Shown here: piece after piece, positions 36,782-46,110 of the stretch | Numbering within the stretch: the first letter of the stretch is position 1 | How the letters are laid out: the number at the start of each line of letters is the position of its first letter | DNA from: Veillonella tobetsuensis | Lineage (GTDB): Bacteria; Bacillota; Negativicutes; Veillonellales; Veillonellaceae | Reading direction: 5' to 3' | Assembly (NCBI RefSeq): GCF_001078375.1 | Contig: NZ_BBXI01000009.1 | Coordinates: 186,001-250,000 of the forward strand | DNA length: 64,000 nt | Notes under the pieces: generated by a model | The model's database searches: none | The model's input: only the letters and a program-made list of their open reading frames with translations | Told to the model about the DNA's origin: nothing | Position numbers and translations under genes: made by a program

Positions 36782-37159
36782 ATGAATCAAACGGAATTAG
36801 GTGCTGCTATTGAGGCGGCAAAAGGAGAGGCGACAGAGGTTAAGACTGTGAAGGTCGATATCTTTGATATTCCTGAAACAAAAGCAGAAGAATATATTGC
36901 AACCCGTGAAGCTGTTGCTGAGGCGGCTGCACAGGTGATGAAACCGTATTGTGTAACGGTAAAACGGGAAACGTTGGACGAAGATGAAGGGGAAGCCGTG
37001 GTAGGCTATTATGTAACAGGAGAAATTTTAATGTGTGTCATTCTCGACCCATTTGAAGTACCTGTTATGAAGGTGGCCCTTGATAAAGGAACGCTTAAAG
37101 ACTACATTTTGGCGGCAAATGAACTAACAGAGGATATGTTAGCATCTCTAGATAGATAA
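36782..37159 (+). CDS. Unrecognised 125-aa alpha/beta protein
   Basis: No family was recognised. The protein is acidic with a helical first half (TELGAAIEAAKGEATEVKTV, then YIATREAVAEAAAQVMKPYC) and beta-type segments later (VVGYYVTGEILMCVILDPFE). No signal or membrane segment. ATG 36782 has GAGG 6 nt upstream; a GTG at 36770 is also in frame. Its codon use looks like that of the core neighbours, so it is probably a resident gene. Confidence 0.6.
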   Translation: MNQTELGAAIEAAKGEATEVKTVKVDIFDIPETKAEEYIATREAVAEAAAQVMKPYCVTVKRETLDEDEGEAVVGYYVTGEILMCVILDPFEVPVMKVALDKGTLKDYILAANELTEDMLASLDR

Positions 37160-37221
37160 TATAAATTCTATTTTTATGTACTCTACATAAAGACAAATGT
37201 AAAATACTTTACTCTGCTACA

Positions 37222-37250
37222 TTGATGTAGTGGATAAATTTGTTTATAAT
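37222..37250 (+). promoter_or_regulatory. Sigma-70 promoter of the ABC transporter operon
   Basis: TTGATG (37222-37227), 17-base spacer, TATAAT (37245-37250). The first gene starts 40 bases later at 37290. Confidence 0.75.
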
Positions 37251-37289
37251 AGAAGTATTATAGTCTTTGCAGATAGGAAGGAAATCCCC

Positions 37290-38267
37290 ATGAACTTGAA
37301 AAAAGGTATTGCCTTAGCACTCACGGCGGCAGCATTGATGGCGTTTGCGGGCTGTGGCACAAATGGAACTACATCTAATGGTGAATACAAGGTTGGCGTA
37401 GTACAACTGGTTGAACATCCTGCACTAGATGCAGCAAACAAAGGTTTTGTTGACGCTCTTAAAGAAAAGGGCTTAGCTGACAAAATTACCTTTGACCAAC
37501 AAAATGCACAAGCTGATCAATCTAACTTGAACAGTATTGCTCAACGATTTGTATCAGATCGTAAAAATTTAATTTTAGCGATTGCAACGCCTGCAGCTCA
37601 ATCTATGGCGAATGCAACTCATGATATTCCAATCTTGGGTACAGCTATTACAGATTACGAAGCGGCTAAATTAGTTAAATCTAATGCAAAACCTGGTGGT
37701 AATGTATCTGGTACATCCGATATGAACCCAGTAGAGCAACAAGTAGATTTGATTTTACAAGTTATGCCGAATGTAAAAACAATTGGTACAATTTATAGCT
37801 CTAGTGAAGTAAACTCTCAAATTCAAGTAGAGAAAATGAAAGCTTACGCAGCAACAAAAGGTATTAAGGTTGAAGAGGTTACTGTTTCTAACGTAAATGA
37901 TATTCAACAAGCATCTCAAAATCTCGTATCTCAACGTGTAGATGCCATATATGTACCAACAGATAATGTAGTAGCATCTGCCATGAGCAACCTTGTGGCA
38001 ATTACTGATCCTGCAAAAATCCCTGTATTTGGTGGCGAAGATAACCACGTTAAAGGTGGTGCCGTTATGTCCTTGTCCGTAGACTACTACAAACTTGGAT
38101 ACCAAACAGGTTTGATGGCAGCTAAAATTTTAACTGGTGAAGCTAAAATTGAAGATATGCCAATCGAAATGCAAAAAGAATTTAAATTAGTTGTGAGCAA
38201 AGATAAATTACAAAAACTGGGCATCACCTTACCAGAGGACTTGATGAACAAAGCGACTATGATTTAA
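37290..38267 (+). CDS. ABC importer substrate-binding lipoprotein, copy 1 (325 aa)
   Basis: A COG2984-type (TrpX-like) periplasmic binding protein. A lipoprotein signal is seen: KKGIALALTAAALMAFAGCG, with the Cys of FAGC as lipid anchor. Fold landmarks: GVVQLVEHPALDAANKGFVD, QQNAQADQSNLNSIAQRFVS, AIATPAAQSMANATHDIPIL, GTAITDY and GGNVSGTSDMNPVEQQVDLI. COG2984 proteins are linked to Trp/Tyr or uncharacterised solutes. ATG 37290 has AGGAAGGA upstream; an earlier in-frame start at 37230 lies in the promoter. It is closely related to the next gene. Confidence 0.9.
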   Translation: MNLKKGIALALTAAALMAFAGCGTNGTTSNGEYKVGVVQLVEHPALDAANKGFVDALKEKGLADKITFDQQNAQADQSNLNSIAQRFVSDRKNLILAIATPAAQSMANATHDIPILGTAITDYEAAKLVKSNAKPGGNVSGTSDMNPVEQQVDLILQVMPNVKTIGTIYSSSEVNSQIQVEKMKAYAATKGIKVEEVTVSNVNDIQQASQNLVSQRVDAIYVPTDNVVASAMSNLVAITDPAKIPVFGGEDNHVKGGAVMSLSVDYYKLGYQTGLMAAKILTGEAKIEDMPIEMQKEFKLVVSKDKLQKLGITLPEDLMNKATMI

Positions 38268-38291
38268 TAAACAACTGGTAAGGAGTTACAC

Positions 38292-39269
38292 ATGAACTGG
38301 AAAAAAGGTATCGCAGTGGCACTTAGTGCAATTACTGTTATGGCAATGGTAGCTGGTTGTGGTTCCGATACCGCTACTAGCAATCAAAAGAAAATCGGTG
38401 TTATTCAATTGGTAGAACATCCATCTCTTGATGCTGCTAATAAAGGCTTTGTAGATGGCCTTGCATCAAAAGGTTTTAAAGATGGTGAAAACATTAAAAT
38501 CGACCAACAAAATGCACAAGCTGACCAATCTAATTTGAATAGTATTGCTCAACGTTTCGTATCTGATAAAAAAGATTTAGTACTAGCAATTGCAACGCCA
38601 GCAGCACAAACAATGGCTAATGCATCTCATGAAATGCCAATTATGGGGACTGCTATTACAGATTACGTAACAGCTAAACTCGTTCAATCCAATGAACATC
38701 CTGGTGGCAATGTATCTGGTACATCTGATATGACACCTGTTGAAAAAGAGGTAGATCTTATTATCGCATTAGTACCTAATGTAAAACGTATTGGTGCAAT
38801 TTACACATCTTCCGAAATCAACTCACAACTTCAAGTTGAAAAAATGAAAGCTTACGCAGCTAGCAAAGGTATTACTGTTGTAGAAGCGACCGTTTCCAAC
38901 GTAAACGATATCCAACAAGCAGCGACAAATCTTGTAAATCAAGATGTACAAGCTATCTACACACCAACAGATAATGTATTAGCATCTGCTATGGCAAACT
39001 TAGCACAAATTACAGATACTGCTAAAATTCCAGTATTTGCTGCTGATGAAGGCATGACCATGACTGGTGGCGTAGCGACATATTCTGTAGACTACTATAA
39101 ATTAGGTTACCAAACAGGTTTAATGGCAGCTAAAGTGCTTTCTGGTGAAGCTAAAATTAGCGACATGGCTATTGAAATGCAAAAAGAGATTAAATTAACT
39201 GTCAACGAAGAACGAGCTAAAAAATTAGGAATTACAATTCCTGATACACTTCGTAAAGATATGAAATAA
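38292..39269 (+). CDS. ABC importer substrate-binding lipoprotein, copy 2 (325 aa)
   Basis: A tandem paralogue of the preceding gene, with long identical stretches (QQNAQADQSNLNSIAQRFVS, GGNVSGTSDM). Signal VMAMVAGCG with lipobox VAGC. Differences cluster in the ligand-side segments (ITDTAKIPVFAADEGMTMTG versus VFGGEDNHVKG in copy 1), suggesting a shifted ligand preference. AAGGAGTT precedes the ATG. The permease gene begins 14 nt downstream. Confidence 0.9.
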   Translation: MNWKKGIAVALSAITVMAMVAGCGSDTATSNQKKIGVIQLVEHPSLDAANKGFVDGLASKGFKDGENIKIDQQNAQADQSNLNSIAQRFVSDKKDLVLAIATPAAQTMANASHEMPIMGTAITDYVTAKLVQSNEHPGGNVSGTSDMTPVEKEVDLIIALVPNVKRIGAIYTSSEINSQLQVEKMKAYAASKGITVVEATVSNVNDIQQAATNLVNQDVQAIYTPTDNVLASAMANLAQITDTAKIPVFAADEGMTMTGGVATYSVDYYKLGYQTGLMAAKVLSGEAKISDMAIEMQKEIKLTVNEERAKKLGITIPDTLRKDMK

Positions 39270-39283
39270 TAGAGGAGATTTTG

Positions 39284-40156
39284 ATGTTAGATTTAGTGGT
39301 AGGCACCATAACAACAGGTCTATTATGGTCCTTGTTAGCGGTCGGTGTATTCATCACCTTCCGCGTTCTTGATGTGGCTGACTTGACCGTGGAAGGGACG
39401 TTCCCTATGGGGGCGGCCATTTCCGCCATTTTAATTACTAGTGGTATGAACCCAATCCTTTCTATTTTACTGGCTGGCGTAGGCGGTATGTTGGCCGGTG
39501 CTGTAACAGGTTGGATTCATACTAAATTAAAAATTCCGGCATTGTTGGCTGGTATTTTAACAATGATTGCGTTGTACTCAGTAAACCTTCATATCATGGG
39601 TAAAGCAAATGTGTCCTTGCTTCGTATGGATACAATTTATACTACTCTTGGTAATTTATTACATACACCGAATATGTGGTCTGCTGCTATCGTAGGTGTT
39701 TTAGTAGCAGTAGCTGTATGCTTACTATTGTTTTGGTTCTTCGGCACTGAAATTGGTACCGCATTACGTGCTACCGGTGTGAATCCTCAAATGATTCGTG
39801 CACAAGGTGTTAATACAGATAATATGATTGTTCTTGGCCTATTAATCTCCAATGGTTTCGTTGGCATGTCTGGTGCTCTTATCGGTCAATTCCAAGGCTT
39901 TGCCGACGTAGGCATGGGTATTGGTACCATCGTTATCGGTTTGGCGTCTGTAATCATCGGTGAGGTTGTATTCGGTACAAAATCCTTCGTTCGTAGCCTC
40001 GTTGCTGTAGTACTTGGTTCCATCGTATATCGTATCGTTATCGCAGCTGTACTTTACATGGGTATGCCACCAAACGATTTAAAATTATTTACTGCAATTC
40101 TCGTTGCCATCGCGCTTTCTTTGCCTACATTGAAAGCTAAATGGCTAGCTCGTTAA
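39284..40156 (+). CDS. ABC importer permease, COG4120 type (290 aa)
   Basis: A BPD_transp_2-family inner-membrane permease with about eight to nine hydrophobic segments. Landmarks: GLLWSLLAVGVFITFRVLDV, ADLTVEGTFPMGAA, FFGTEIGTALRATGVNPQMI, RAQGVNTDNM (the cytoplasmic ATPase-contact loop) and LGLLISNGFVGMSGALIGQF. ATG 39284 has GAGGAG upstream. The gene ends 10 nt before the ATPase gene. Confidence 0.92.
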   Translation: MLDLVVGTITTGLLWSLLAVGVFITFRVLDVADLTVEGTFPMGAAISAILITSGMNPILSILLAGVGGMLAGAVTGWIHTKLKIPALLAGILTMIALYSVNLHIMGKANVSLLRMDTIYTTLGNLLHTPNMWSAAIVGVLVAVAVCLLLFWFFGTEIGTALRATGVNPQMIRAQGVNTDNMIVLGLLISNGFVGMSGALIGQFQGFADVGMGIGTIVIGLASVIIGEVVFGTKSFVRSLVAVVLGSIVYRIVIAAVLYMGMPPNDLKLFTAILVAIALSLPTLKAKWLAR

Positions 40157-40166
40157 GGAGGACACT

Positions 40167-40964
40167 ATGTTAGAAGTAAAAAATATGGTAAAAACCTTCT
40201 TTAAGGGCACAATTAATGAAAAAACTGCATTACAAGGTATCGATCTTCGTTTAGAAGAAGGGGACTTTTGTACAGTAATCGGTGGTAATGGTGCTGGTAA
40301 AAGTACCTTGCTAAACTCCATCGCTGGTGTATTTCCAGTTGACGAAGGGAGCATTACCATCAATAATATTGATGTAACAAAAATGCCAGAATACAAACGC
40401 GCTAAATACATTGGCCGTGTATTCCAAGACCCTATGGTTGGTACTGCAGGCAATATGCAAATCGAAGAAAACTTGATTCTTGCTATGCGCCGCGGTAAAA
40501 ACTTAGGCCTTAAATGGGCTTTCAAAGATAGTGAACAAGCATTCTTTAAAGAACGCCTTGCTCTATTAGGCTTAGGCCTTGAAGACCGTCTATCTGCACG
40601 GATGGGCCTATTATCTGGGGGGCAACGCCAATCCATTACATTGCTTATGGCTACTATGCTTCGTCCTGATTTATTACTCTTGGATGAACATACGGCTGCG
40701 CTTGATCCTAAGACTGCAGAAAATGTATTGCAATTGACAGAGAAGCTCGTTGCAGAACATAACTTAACCACCCTTATGATTACTCATAACATGCGTGATG
40801 CATTGCGTTTTGGTAATCGTCTCATCATGATGGATGCTGGTCGTATCATCTATGATGTAAAAGGGGAAGAAAAGAAAAAATTAACAGTTGCTGATTTGTT
40901 ACAAAAATTTGAAGTAGCTGGCGAAGGTGCGTTAAGTGACCGTATGATGCTCGGTTCAAAATAA
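40167..40964 (+). CDS. ABC importer ATPase, COG1101 type (265 aa)
   Basis: Walker A VIGGNGAGKSTLLNSIAGVF, signature LSGGQRQSITLLMATMLRPD (in RMGLLSGGQRQ), Walker B LLLDEHTAALDPKT and switch histidine TLMITHNMRDALRFG. The first Walker B carboxylate is followed by the usual Glu (D-E-H). It completes a unit of two binding proteins, one permease and one ATPase. AAGGAGG precedes the ATG; a terminator follows at 40986. Confidence 0.94.
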   Translation: MLEVKNMVKTFFKGTINEKTALQGIDLRLEEGDFCTVIGGNGAGKSTLLNSIAGVFPVDEGSITINNIDVTKMPEYKRAKYIGRVFQDPMVGTAGNMQIEENLILAMRRGKNLGLKWAFKDSEQAFFKERLALLGLGLEDRLSARMGLLSGGQRQSITLLMATMLRPDLLLLDEHTAALDPKTAENVLQLTEKLVAEHNLTTLMITHNMRDALRFGNRLIMMDAGRIIYDVKGEEKKKLTVADLLQKFEVAGEGALSDRMMLGSK

Positions 40965-40985
40965 GTACCTAAATAATATAGTCTA

Positions 40986-41015
40986 AAAAAGAGGGGATAT
41001 TATCCTCTCTTTTTC
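40986..41015 (+). terminator. Rho-independent terminator of the ABC operon
   Basis: AAAGAGGGGATA / TATCCTCTCTTT with T tract. Confidence 0.9.
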
Positions 41016-41024
41016 ATGAAAACC

Positions 41025-41053
41025 TTTACACTAATGGGATTATACTGTATACT
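41025..41053 (+). promoter_or_regulatory. rpsO promoter with ~90-nt leader
   Basis: TTTACA (41025-41030), 17-base spacer, TATACT (41048-41053). The leader to the ATG at 41149 is ~90 nt, long enough for S15 autoregulation, which is known for several unrelated rpsO leaders; no specific known fold was recognised. Confidence 0.7.
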
Positions 41054-41148
41054 TAACTAAGTCGTTAGACATATCGTAAGCGAAGTATTCGAATCTCCAA
41101 CGGTTACTTAAGCTTATCGGGATTATTATTTTATAGGAGGTAACATTA

Positions 41149-41415
41149 ATGTTAACTACAGAAGCTAAATTAGCAGTAATTAAAGAATACGCTACTCATG
41201 AAGGTGACACTGGTTCTCCAGAAGTACAAGTTGCGATTTTGACAAGCCGCATCGTATACTTAACTGAACACTTGAAAGAACACAAAAAAGACCATCATTC
41301 CCGTCGTGGTTTGTTGAAATTAGTTGGTCAACGCCGTAACATGCTTGACTACCTTCGTCGTAAAGATATCGAACGTTACCGTTCCCTTATCGAACGCCTT
41401 GGTCTTCGTAAATAA
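41149..41415 (+). CDS. rpsO: 30S ribosomal protein S15 (88 aa)
   Basis: Full-length S15: [60 protein letters not shown], then [13 protein letters not shown]. It binds the 16S rRNA central domain early in 30S assembly. ATAGGAGGT precedes the ATG. The rpsO-pnp order of many bacteria is kept, with a small locus inserted between the two. Confidence 0.98.
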   Translation: MLTTEAKLAVIKEYATHEGDTGSPEVQVAILTSRIVYLTEHLKEHKKDHHSRRGLLKLVGQRRNMLDYLRRKDIERYRSLIERLGLRK

Positions 41416-41422
41416 TAAAACT

Positions 41423-41448
41423 AGCCGTCCAATAGGACGGCTTTTTTA
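41423..41448 (+). terminator. Rho-independent terminator of rpsO
   Basis: AGCCGTCC-AATA-GGACGGCT followed by TTTTT. Confidence 0.93.
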
Positions 41449-41464
41449 TTTTATTTCCTTGTGT

Positions 41465-41553
41465 TATAATGAATTTAGGCAAAGGGAAAAAATGCCGATA
41501 TTCAATTGTGGCAACACAAAAAAAGGACAGAGCGGCAACTCTGTCCTTTTTTA
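41465..41553 (+). ncRNA. Candidate antisense RNA of a type I toxin-antitoxin pair
   Basis: An extended -10 promoter (TGTTATAAT, TATAAT at 41465-41470) directs a ~77-nt transcript from ~41477 to the hairpin at 41521-41550. No real reading frame is present. It converges on the 3' end of the 30-aa minus-strand gene at 41566-41658 and shares its terminator, the TxpA/RatA-like arrangement. Antisense function is inferred from layout. Confidence 0.55.
41518..41553. terminator. Bidirectional terminator shared by convergent small transcripts
   Basis: AAAAGGACAGAG / CTCTGTCCTTTT (12 bp perfect), loop CGGCAA, with an A run before and a T run after, so it works in both directions. Confidence 0.92.
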
Positions 41554-41565
41554 TTGTGCTAGTTG

Positions 41566-41658
41566 CTATTTAAATCTACTATCTAGCCACTTGATAATGT
41601 AATGGCAAGTTACACCACCTATGATAGTGATTATAAGGGAAAAAAGATATTCAATCAC
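41566..41658 (-). CDS. Candidate type I toxin: 30-aa membrane peptide
   Basis: GTG start with an excellent AAAGGAGGTG site 6 nt upstream on the minus strand. The peptide is one hydrophobic helix (IEYLFSLIITIIGGVTCHYI) followed by the charged end IKWLDSRFK. A single TM helix with a W-L-D-x-R tail is typical of small holin-like or type I toxin peptides in Firmicutes. Upstream is TGATATACT (extended -10, + strand 41706-41711). A convergent plus-strand RNA overlaps its terminator. Toxicity is inferred. Confidence 0.65.
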   Translation of the reverse strand: MIEYLFSLIITIIGGVTCHYIIKWLDSRFK

Positions 41659-41799
41659 GACAACACCTCCTTTCCGTTGCCAGAATAGGAGTTAGCAACA
41701 ATTAAAGTATATCATATGAAGTGAAAAAATAGCTTATTTTTAATAGATGATATATAATAATAAGGTATACGTATAAGAAGATTTTTAGGAGGAATAGGA

Positions 41800-43869
41800 A
41801 TGGAACAATTCCAAATGGACCTAGCTGGTCGTACGCTTACGATCGAGACTGGGGAACTTGCAAAACAAGCTGGCGGTGCCGTAATGGTTGGTTATGGCGA
41901 TACACGCGTACTCGTTACCGCTACAGGTTCTAAAGAGGCGAAGGATATCGATTTCTTCCCACTCACAGTAGATTATGAAGAAAAAATGTATGCTATTGGT
42001 CGTTTGCCAGGTGGCTTTATTAAACGTGAAGCACGTCCACCTGAATCTGCTATCTTGAATAGCCGTTTGATTGACCGTCCTATTCGTCCACTATTTGATA
42101 AAGGTGTACGTAACGAAGTACACGTAGTAGCAACAGTTATGTCCGTAGATCAAGATTGTGATCCTGCTATCTGTGGTATGATTGGTGCATCTGCAGCATT
42201 GTCTATTTCCGATATCCCATGGGCTGGTCCTATCGCAGGCGTTCGCATGGGTCGTGTAAATGGTGAATTTGTTGTAAACCCAACAAAAGCACAATTAGAA
42301 GAAACTGACCTTAATATCGTAGTAGCTGGTACAAAAGACGCTATCCTCATGGTTGAAGGTGGCGCTCAAGAAGTTCCAGAAGAAACTATTCTTGAAGTTA
42401 TCATGGCTGCTCACGAAGAAATTAAGAAAATCGTTGCATTCCAAGAAGATGTAAAAGCTAAAGTAGGCAAGGAAAAACGCGTATTCGAAAGCAAAGACGT
42501 ACCTGCTGAAATCGCTGATGCAGTTCGTGCATATGGTCACGATAAACTTGACGCAGCAGTTCGTTGTGCCGATAAACAACAACGCGATGCACAAGAAACT
42601 GAAGTACGTGAAGACGTATTAGCACATTTCGCGGACATCTACCCAGATAACTTAGCTGATGTAAATAAAGCATTTGATGCAATGACAAAAGAAATCGTAC
42701 GTCATATGATCACTGTTGAAAAAATCCGTCCAGATGGCCGTCAACTTGATGAAGTTCGTCCAATTTCTTGCCGTACAGGCGTATTGCCTCGTACACACGG
42801 TTCCGGTCTATTCACACGTGGTCAAACTCAAGTATTGAACGTAGCTACTGTAGCGCCATTGTCTGAAAAACAAACAATTGATGGCATCGGTTTAGAAACA
42901 GAAAAACGCTATATTCACCACTACAATTTCCCATCCTTCTCCGTGGGGGAAACTCGTTCCTCTCGTGGTCCTGGACGCCGTGAAATCGGTCATGGTGCTT
43001 TGGCAGAACGCGCTTTGGTACCTGTAATTCCTAGCGAAGAAGAATTCCCATATGCATTGCGCTTAGTATCTGAAGTATTAGAATCCAATGGTTCTAGTTC
43101 TATGGCTTCCGTATGTGGTTCCACATTATCCTTGATGGATGCTGGTGTACCTATTAAGGCTCCTGTAGCTGGTATTGCAATGGGTCTTGTTACACAAGGT
43201 GAACACTACACAATCTTAACAGATATTCAAGGTATGGAAGATGCTCTTGGCGATATGGACTTCAAAGTGGCTGGTACAGCTAAGGGTGTAACTGCCATCC
43301 AAATGGATATTAAAATTTCTGGTTTGTCTCGTGAAATTCTTCATGAAGCATTGGAACAAGCTCATAAAGGCCGCATGCACATCATGGGCATTATGCTAGA
43401 TACCATTGCTGAACCTCGTAAGCAAATGTCCCAATATGCACCACGCATTATTACAATGAAAATTGATCCAGATAAGATTCGTGACGTAATTGGTTCTGGC
43501 GGTAAAGTAATCCGTAGCATCATTGATGAAACAGGTGCAAAAATCGATATCGAAGATGATGGTACAGTATTCATCGCTTCTGTAGACCAAGAAGGGGCTG
43601 CAAAGGCGCAACAAATCATCGAAAACCTTACTAAAGAAGTTGAAGTAGGTGAAGTATACCTTGGTAAAGTAACTCGTTTGATGGCATTTGGTGCTTTTGT
43701 AGAAGTATTACCAGGTAAAGAAGGTCTTGTACATATTTCTAAACTTGCAAAAGAACGCGTTGAAAATGTAGAAGACGTTGTAAATGTAGGCGACGAAATT
43801 ATGGTTAAGGTTATCGAAATCGATAAACAAGGCCGTGTGAACTTGTCCCGTAAAGATTGTTTGAAATAA
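41800..43869 (+). CDS. pnp: Polyribonucleotide nucleotidyltransferase (PNPase, 689 aa)
   Basis: Phosphorolytic 3'-5' exoribonuclease, trimeric. Two RNase PH domains (first ~10-210 with [20 protein letters not shown]; second ~310-540 with [40 protein letters not shown] and [20 protein letters not shown]), a helical linker, a KH domain ([20 protein letters not shown]) and a C-terminal S1 domain ([20 protein letters not shown]). Length is normal. TAGGAGGA precedes the ATG; TATAAT at 41753-41758 is a likely -10 box. Confidence 0.97.
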   Translation: MEQFQMDLAGRTLTIETGELAKQAGGAVMVGYGDTRVLVTATGSKEAKDIDFFPLTVDYEEKMYAIGRLPGGFIKREARPPESAILNSRLIDRPIRPLFDKGVRNEVHVVATVMSVDQDCDPAICGMIGASAALSISDIPWAGPIAGVRMGRVNGEFVVNPTKAQLEETDLNIVVAGTKDAILMVEGGAQEVPEETILEVIMAAHEEIKKIVAFQEDVKAKVGKEKRVFESKDVPAEIADAVRAYGHDKLDAAVRCADKQQRDAQETEVREDVLAHFADIYPDNLADVNKAFDAMTKEIVRHMITVEKIRPDGRQLDEVRPISCRTGVLPRTHGSGLFTRGQTQVLNVATVAPLSEKQTIDGIGLETEKRYIHHYNFPSFSVGETRSSRGPGRREIGHGALAERALVPVIPSEEEFPYALRLVSEVLESNGSSSMASVCGSTLSLMDAGVPIKAPVAGIAMGLVTQGEHYTILTDIQGMEDALGDMDFKVAGTAKGVTAIQMDIKISGLSREILHEALEQAHKGRMHIMGIMLDTIAEPRKQMSQYAPRIITMKIDPDKIRDVIGSGGKVIRSIIDETGAKIDIEDDGTVFIASVDQEGAAKAQQIIENLTKEVEVGEVYLGKVTRLMAFGAFVEVLPGKEGLVHISKLAKERVENVEDVVNVGDEIMVKVIEIDKQGRVNLSRKDCLK

Positions 43870-43879
43870 GAGGTGTTAC

Positions 43880-44329
43880 ATGGATATTCGTGGCTTTGAA
43901 GTAGTTTCTGCTTTTGAAGAACAAAATATCAATTTACCAACACGTAAAACCACAGAAAGTGCAGGCTATGATATTGAATGCGCTGAAGCTGTTACATTAG
44001 AACCTAATCAAGTAGTTCTCGTGCCAACAGGCCTTAAGGCCTTCATGGCATACGACGAATACCTTGCTATCCACATCCGTTCTAGCATGGCTATCAAACG
44101 CAAACTAGCTCTTGTGAATAGCACAGGCATTATCGACAGCGATTACTATAATAATGAGGAGAATGAAGGTCATATCATGATCGCCCTCCTAAACTTTGGC
44201 AACGAACCTGTTACCCTTGAAAAAGGCGAACGCGTTGCGCAAGGCATTTTCTCTAAATACCTTATCACCAATGATGACGATGCAACAGGCGTACGTACAG
44301 GTGGTATTGGTAGTACTGGGACTATGTAA
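43880..44329 (+). CDS. dut: dUTP diphosphatase (149 aa)
   Basis: Trimeric dUTPase fold converting dUTP to dUMP. Motif 1 SAGYDIECAEAV, motif 2 region HIRSSMAIKRKLAL, motif 3 NSTGIIDSDYYNNEENEGHI, motif 4 GERVAQGIFSKY and the glycine-rich C-terminal arm VRTGGIGSTGTM. Length fits the family. AAGAGGTG precedes the ATG, 10 nt after pnp, so the two are probably co-transcribed. A terminator follows. Confidence 0.94.
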   Translation: MDIRGFEVVSAFEEQNINLPTRKTTESAGYDIECAEAVTLEPNQVVLVPTGLKAFMAYDEYLAIHIRSSMAIKRKLALVNSTGIIDSDYYNNEENEGHIMIALLNFGNEPVTLEKGERVAQGIFSKYLITNDDDATGVRTGGIGSTGTM

Positions 44330-44357
44330 ACTATATATAATTCTTTATAGAATGGTG

Positions 44358-44391
44358 AAAGCCGCTCAACTTATGTTGGGCGGCTTTTTTG
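44358..44391 (+). terminator. Rho-independent terminator after dut
   Basis: AAGCCGCTCAAC / GTTGGGCGGCTT with T tract. Confidence 0.93.
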
Positions 44392-44481
44392 TGTGTAAAA
44401 AATTACGTATAGGGTTAGATATACTAAAGGTAATCCAGAACCATATTTATTTTGTTTGTTGTGTTATATAGGAGATTAGCT

Positions 44482-45303
44482 ATGGAAACTTTAAAAGAAA
44501 ACATCATCACAGTAGAAGACATTAAAGCAGAAATTGAAAAAGCAGAATTTGATGTTCCAAGAGAAGATGAGGATTTTGGTGATCGCTATGATCGATTACA
44601 TGCAGAATGGGCTGTAAAAGGATTAAAGAAGTATAGAGATGAATTAAAGGAAGCCTTTACTGACAAAGAATATTTTAAGGATTGGGTAATAGATATATGG
44701 GGAGATGTAAATACTATTATAGCTGTAATAAACGAAGAACTACGCTTACGTTCTATTGAATCAATTCGAGAAGCATCCGAATGCGCTGCATTGATGAAAA
44801 TTTTTATTCCCTCTGAAAGTGCTTCAAGAGATGAAGCTGAAGAAAAGGTAAAACGTAATCTAGAAGAAGCTTTAGAAGAACATGATCAAAGAATTCTTAA
44901 TATCTATGATGTAGAAGTAGTACCACTTTTAACATGGTGTGAAGAATTACTTGTGATGAAAGCCTTTTTAACTAATGATTTCTATATGAAAGGATTATTT
45001 TCAGACAAATTAAAAGAAATATATACAAATGTGTTTACATTGCTAGATAGAAATTTGCCAGAAAAAGTTGAATACAGTGATGCTCATTCCTTTGAATATT
45101 ATGTGGATTTAGAAGATGAATGGGAGTATTTATATTTAGATGATTTAAATCCTATAGAAGAACTACTTGCTATATTGCCTGGTAGTCCATATGAATGTGA
45201 TGTTATGTATTACGCTCATTCAATTAATAGAGAGATCAATTTAAAACGGATCTATATATTGAAAGATAAATATGAACAATATATTAATCATTTCATTATA
45301 TGA
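44482..45303 (+). CDS. Unrecognised acidic helical protein (273 aa)
   Basis: A well-formed gene (ATAGGAG before the ATG; an earlier in-frame start at 44452 lacks a site). The protein is strongly acidic and nearly all helical (EECAALMKIFIPSESASRDE-like stretches, EEHDQRILNIYDVEVVPLL). No motif was recognised. It stands alone between the dut terminator and another terminator at 45355, so it is not part of the downstream operon. More AT-rich than dut/pnp. Confidence 0.55.
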   Translation: METLKENIITVEDIKAEIEKAEFDVPREDEDFGDRYDRLHAEWAVKGLKKYRDELKEAFTDKEYFKDWVIDIWGDVNTIIAVINEELRLRSIESIREASECAALMKIFIPSESASRDEAEEKVKRNLEEALEEHDQRILNIYDVEVVPLLTWCEELLVMKAFLTNDFYMKGLFSDKLKEIYTNVFTLLDRNLPEKVEYSDAHSFEYYVDLEDEWEYLYLDDLNPIEELLAILPGSPYECDVMYYAHSINREINLKRIYILKDKYEQYINHFII

Positions 45304-45354
45304 AAATAAAAGAATACACATATAAATAAAGTAGACAAGATTATATTATTGAAT

Positions 45355-45392
45355 AAAAAGGGTGGATATATAGACAAAATCCACTCTTTTTA
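45355..45392 (+). terminator. Rho-independent terminator
   Basis: AAAAAGGGTGGAT / ATCCACTCTTTTT with loop of ~11 nt. It isolates the following operon from upstream transcription. Confidence 0.9.
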
Positions 45393-45537
45393 ATAGATGA
45401 ATGTATGATGGAAATATTTATGAACATTTTATGAAGTTTTAAGTGTGTAATAAAACTTTATTGGTAAAATATTACAAGAAATAGGTTTTGTATAAGGATT
45501 ATGGATTTATAGCATATTTGTAAATTAGAGGTGTCTT

Positions 45538-46110
45538 ATGTTTATTGTTATTACAGGGTTAGATGGTTCAGGGACTAGTACGATAGCGACAAAATTACAT
45601 AATTTAGATAAAGGATCTATTCTTTTACATACTCCATCAACTGAATATGAAAGTCGTGAAATGATAGATACTAGTGTATATAAGACCTCGACAATGGCAC
45701 ATTACTTATATTATTTATCATCTGTTGCATATATATCTGATTACATAAAGAAAAATATTGATATAAGTAAAATAAATGTATACTGTGTACGTTATTTAAT
45801 TGATACTATAGTGTCTCATCGTGTAGCAGGTCTAGATGTTACATTAGATTATTCTACATACAATTTATTGGAACCTGATATGACTATTTTTATAAATTTA
45901 GATGAGAATAAACGTAAAGAAAGAATTGAAAACAGAGGAAAGTCTGTATTAGATAAAATTCTTGATGATTCAATAATTAGAGATAAATTTTTGAAAGAAT
46001 TTGAGAGTCAGTTAATAAATCCTTATATATTAGATAATAGTAAAGACGATATAGATAATCAAGTTAAGGATTTGTATAAAAAGTATATTTTGAATAAGGA
46101 TATTAGATAA
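45538..46110 (+). CDS. Thymidylate-kinase-like P-loop protein lacking the P-loop lysine (190 aa)
   Basis: The start FIVITGLDGSGTSTIATKLH matches the TMK/dNK P-loop G-x-D-G-S-G-K-S/T-T, but position 13 is Thr where Lys is expected. Further features fit a nucleotide kinase: TIVSHRVAGLDV (DR/H-x-x-like region), PDMTIFINLDENKRKERIEN (V-D-x-x-x-R lid region). It may bind or modify a nucleotide unusually, or be inactive. AGAGGTG precedes the ATG. It is the first gene of the AT-rich operon, and its stop abuts the next start. Confidence 0.7.
   Translation: MFIVITGLDGSGTSTIATKLHNLDKGSILLHTPSTEYESREMIDTSVYKTSTMAHYLYYLSSVAYISDYIKKNIDISKINVYCVRYLIDTIVSHRVAGLDVTLDYSTYNLLEPDMTIFINLDENKRKERIENRGKSVLDKILDDSIIRDKFLKEFESQLINPYILDNSKDDIDNQVKDLYKKYILNKDIR

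Noticed and set aside
40145-40771. 208-aa minus-strand reading frame
   Set aside because: It is the antisense shadow of the ABC ATPase gene.
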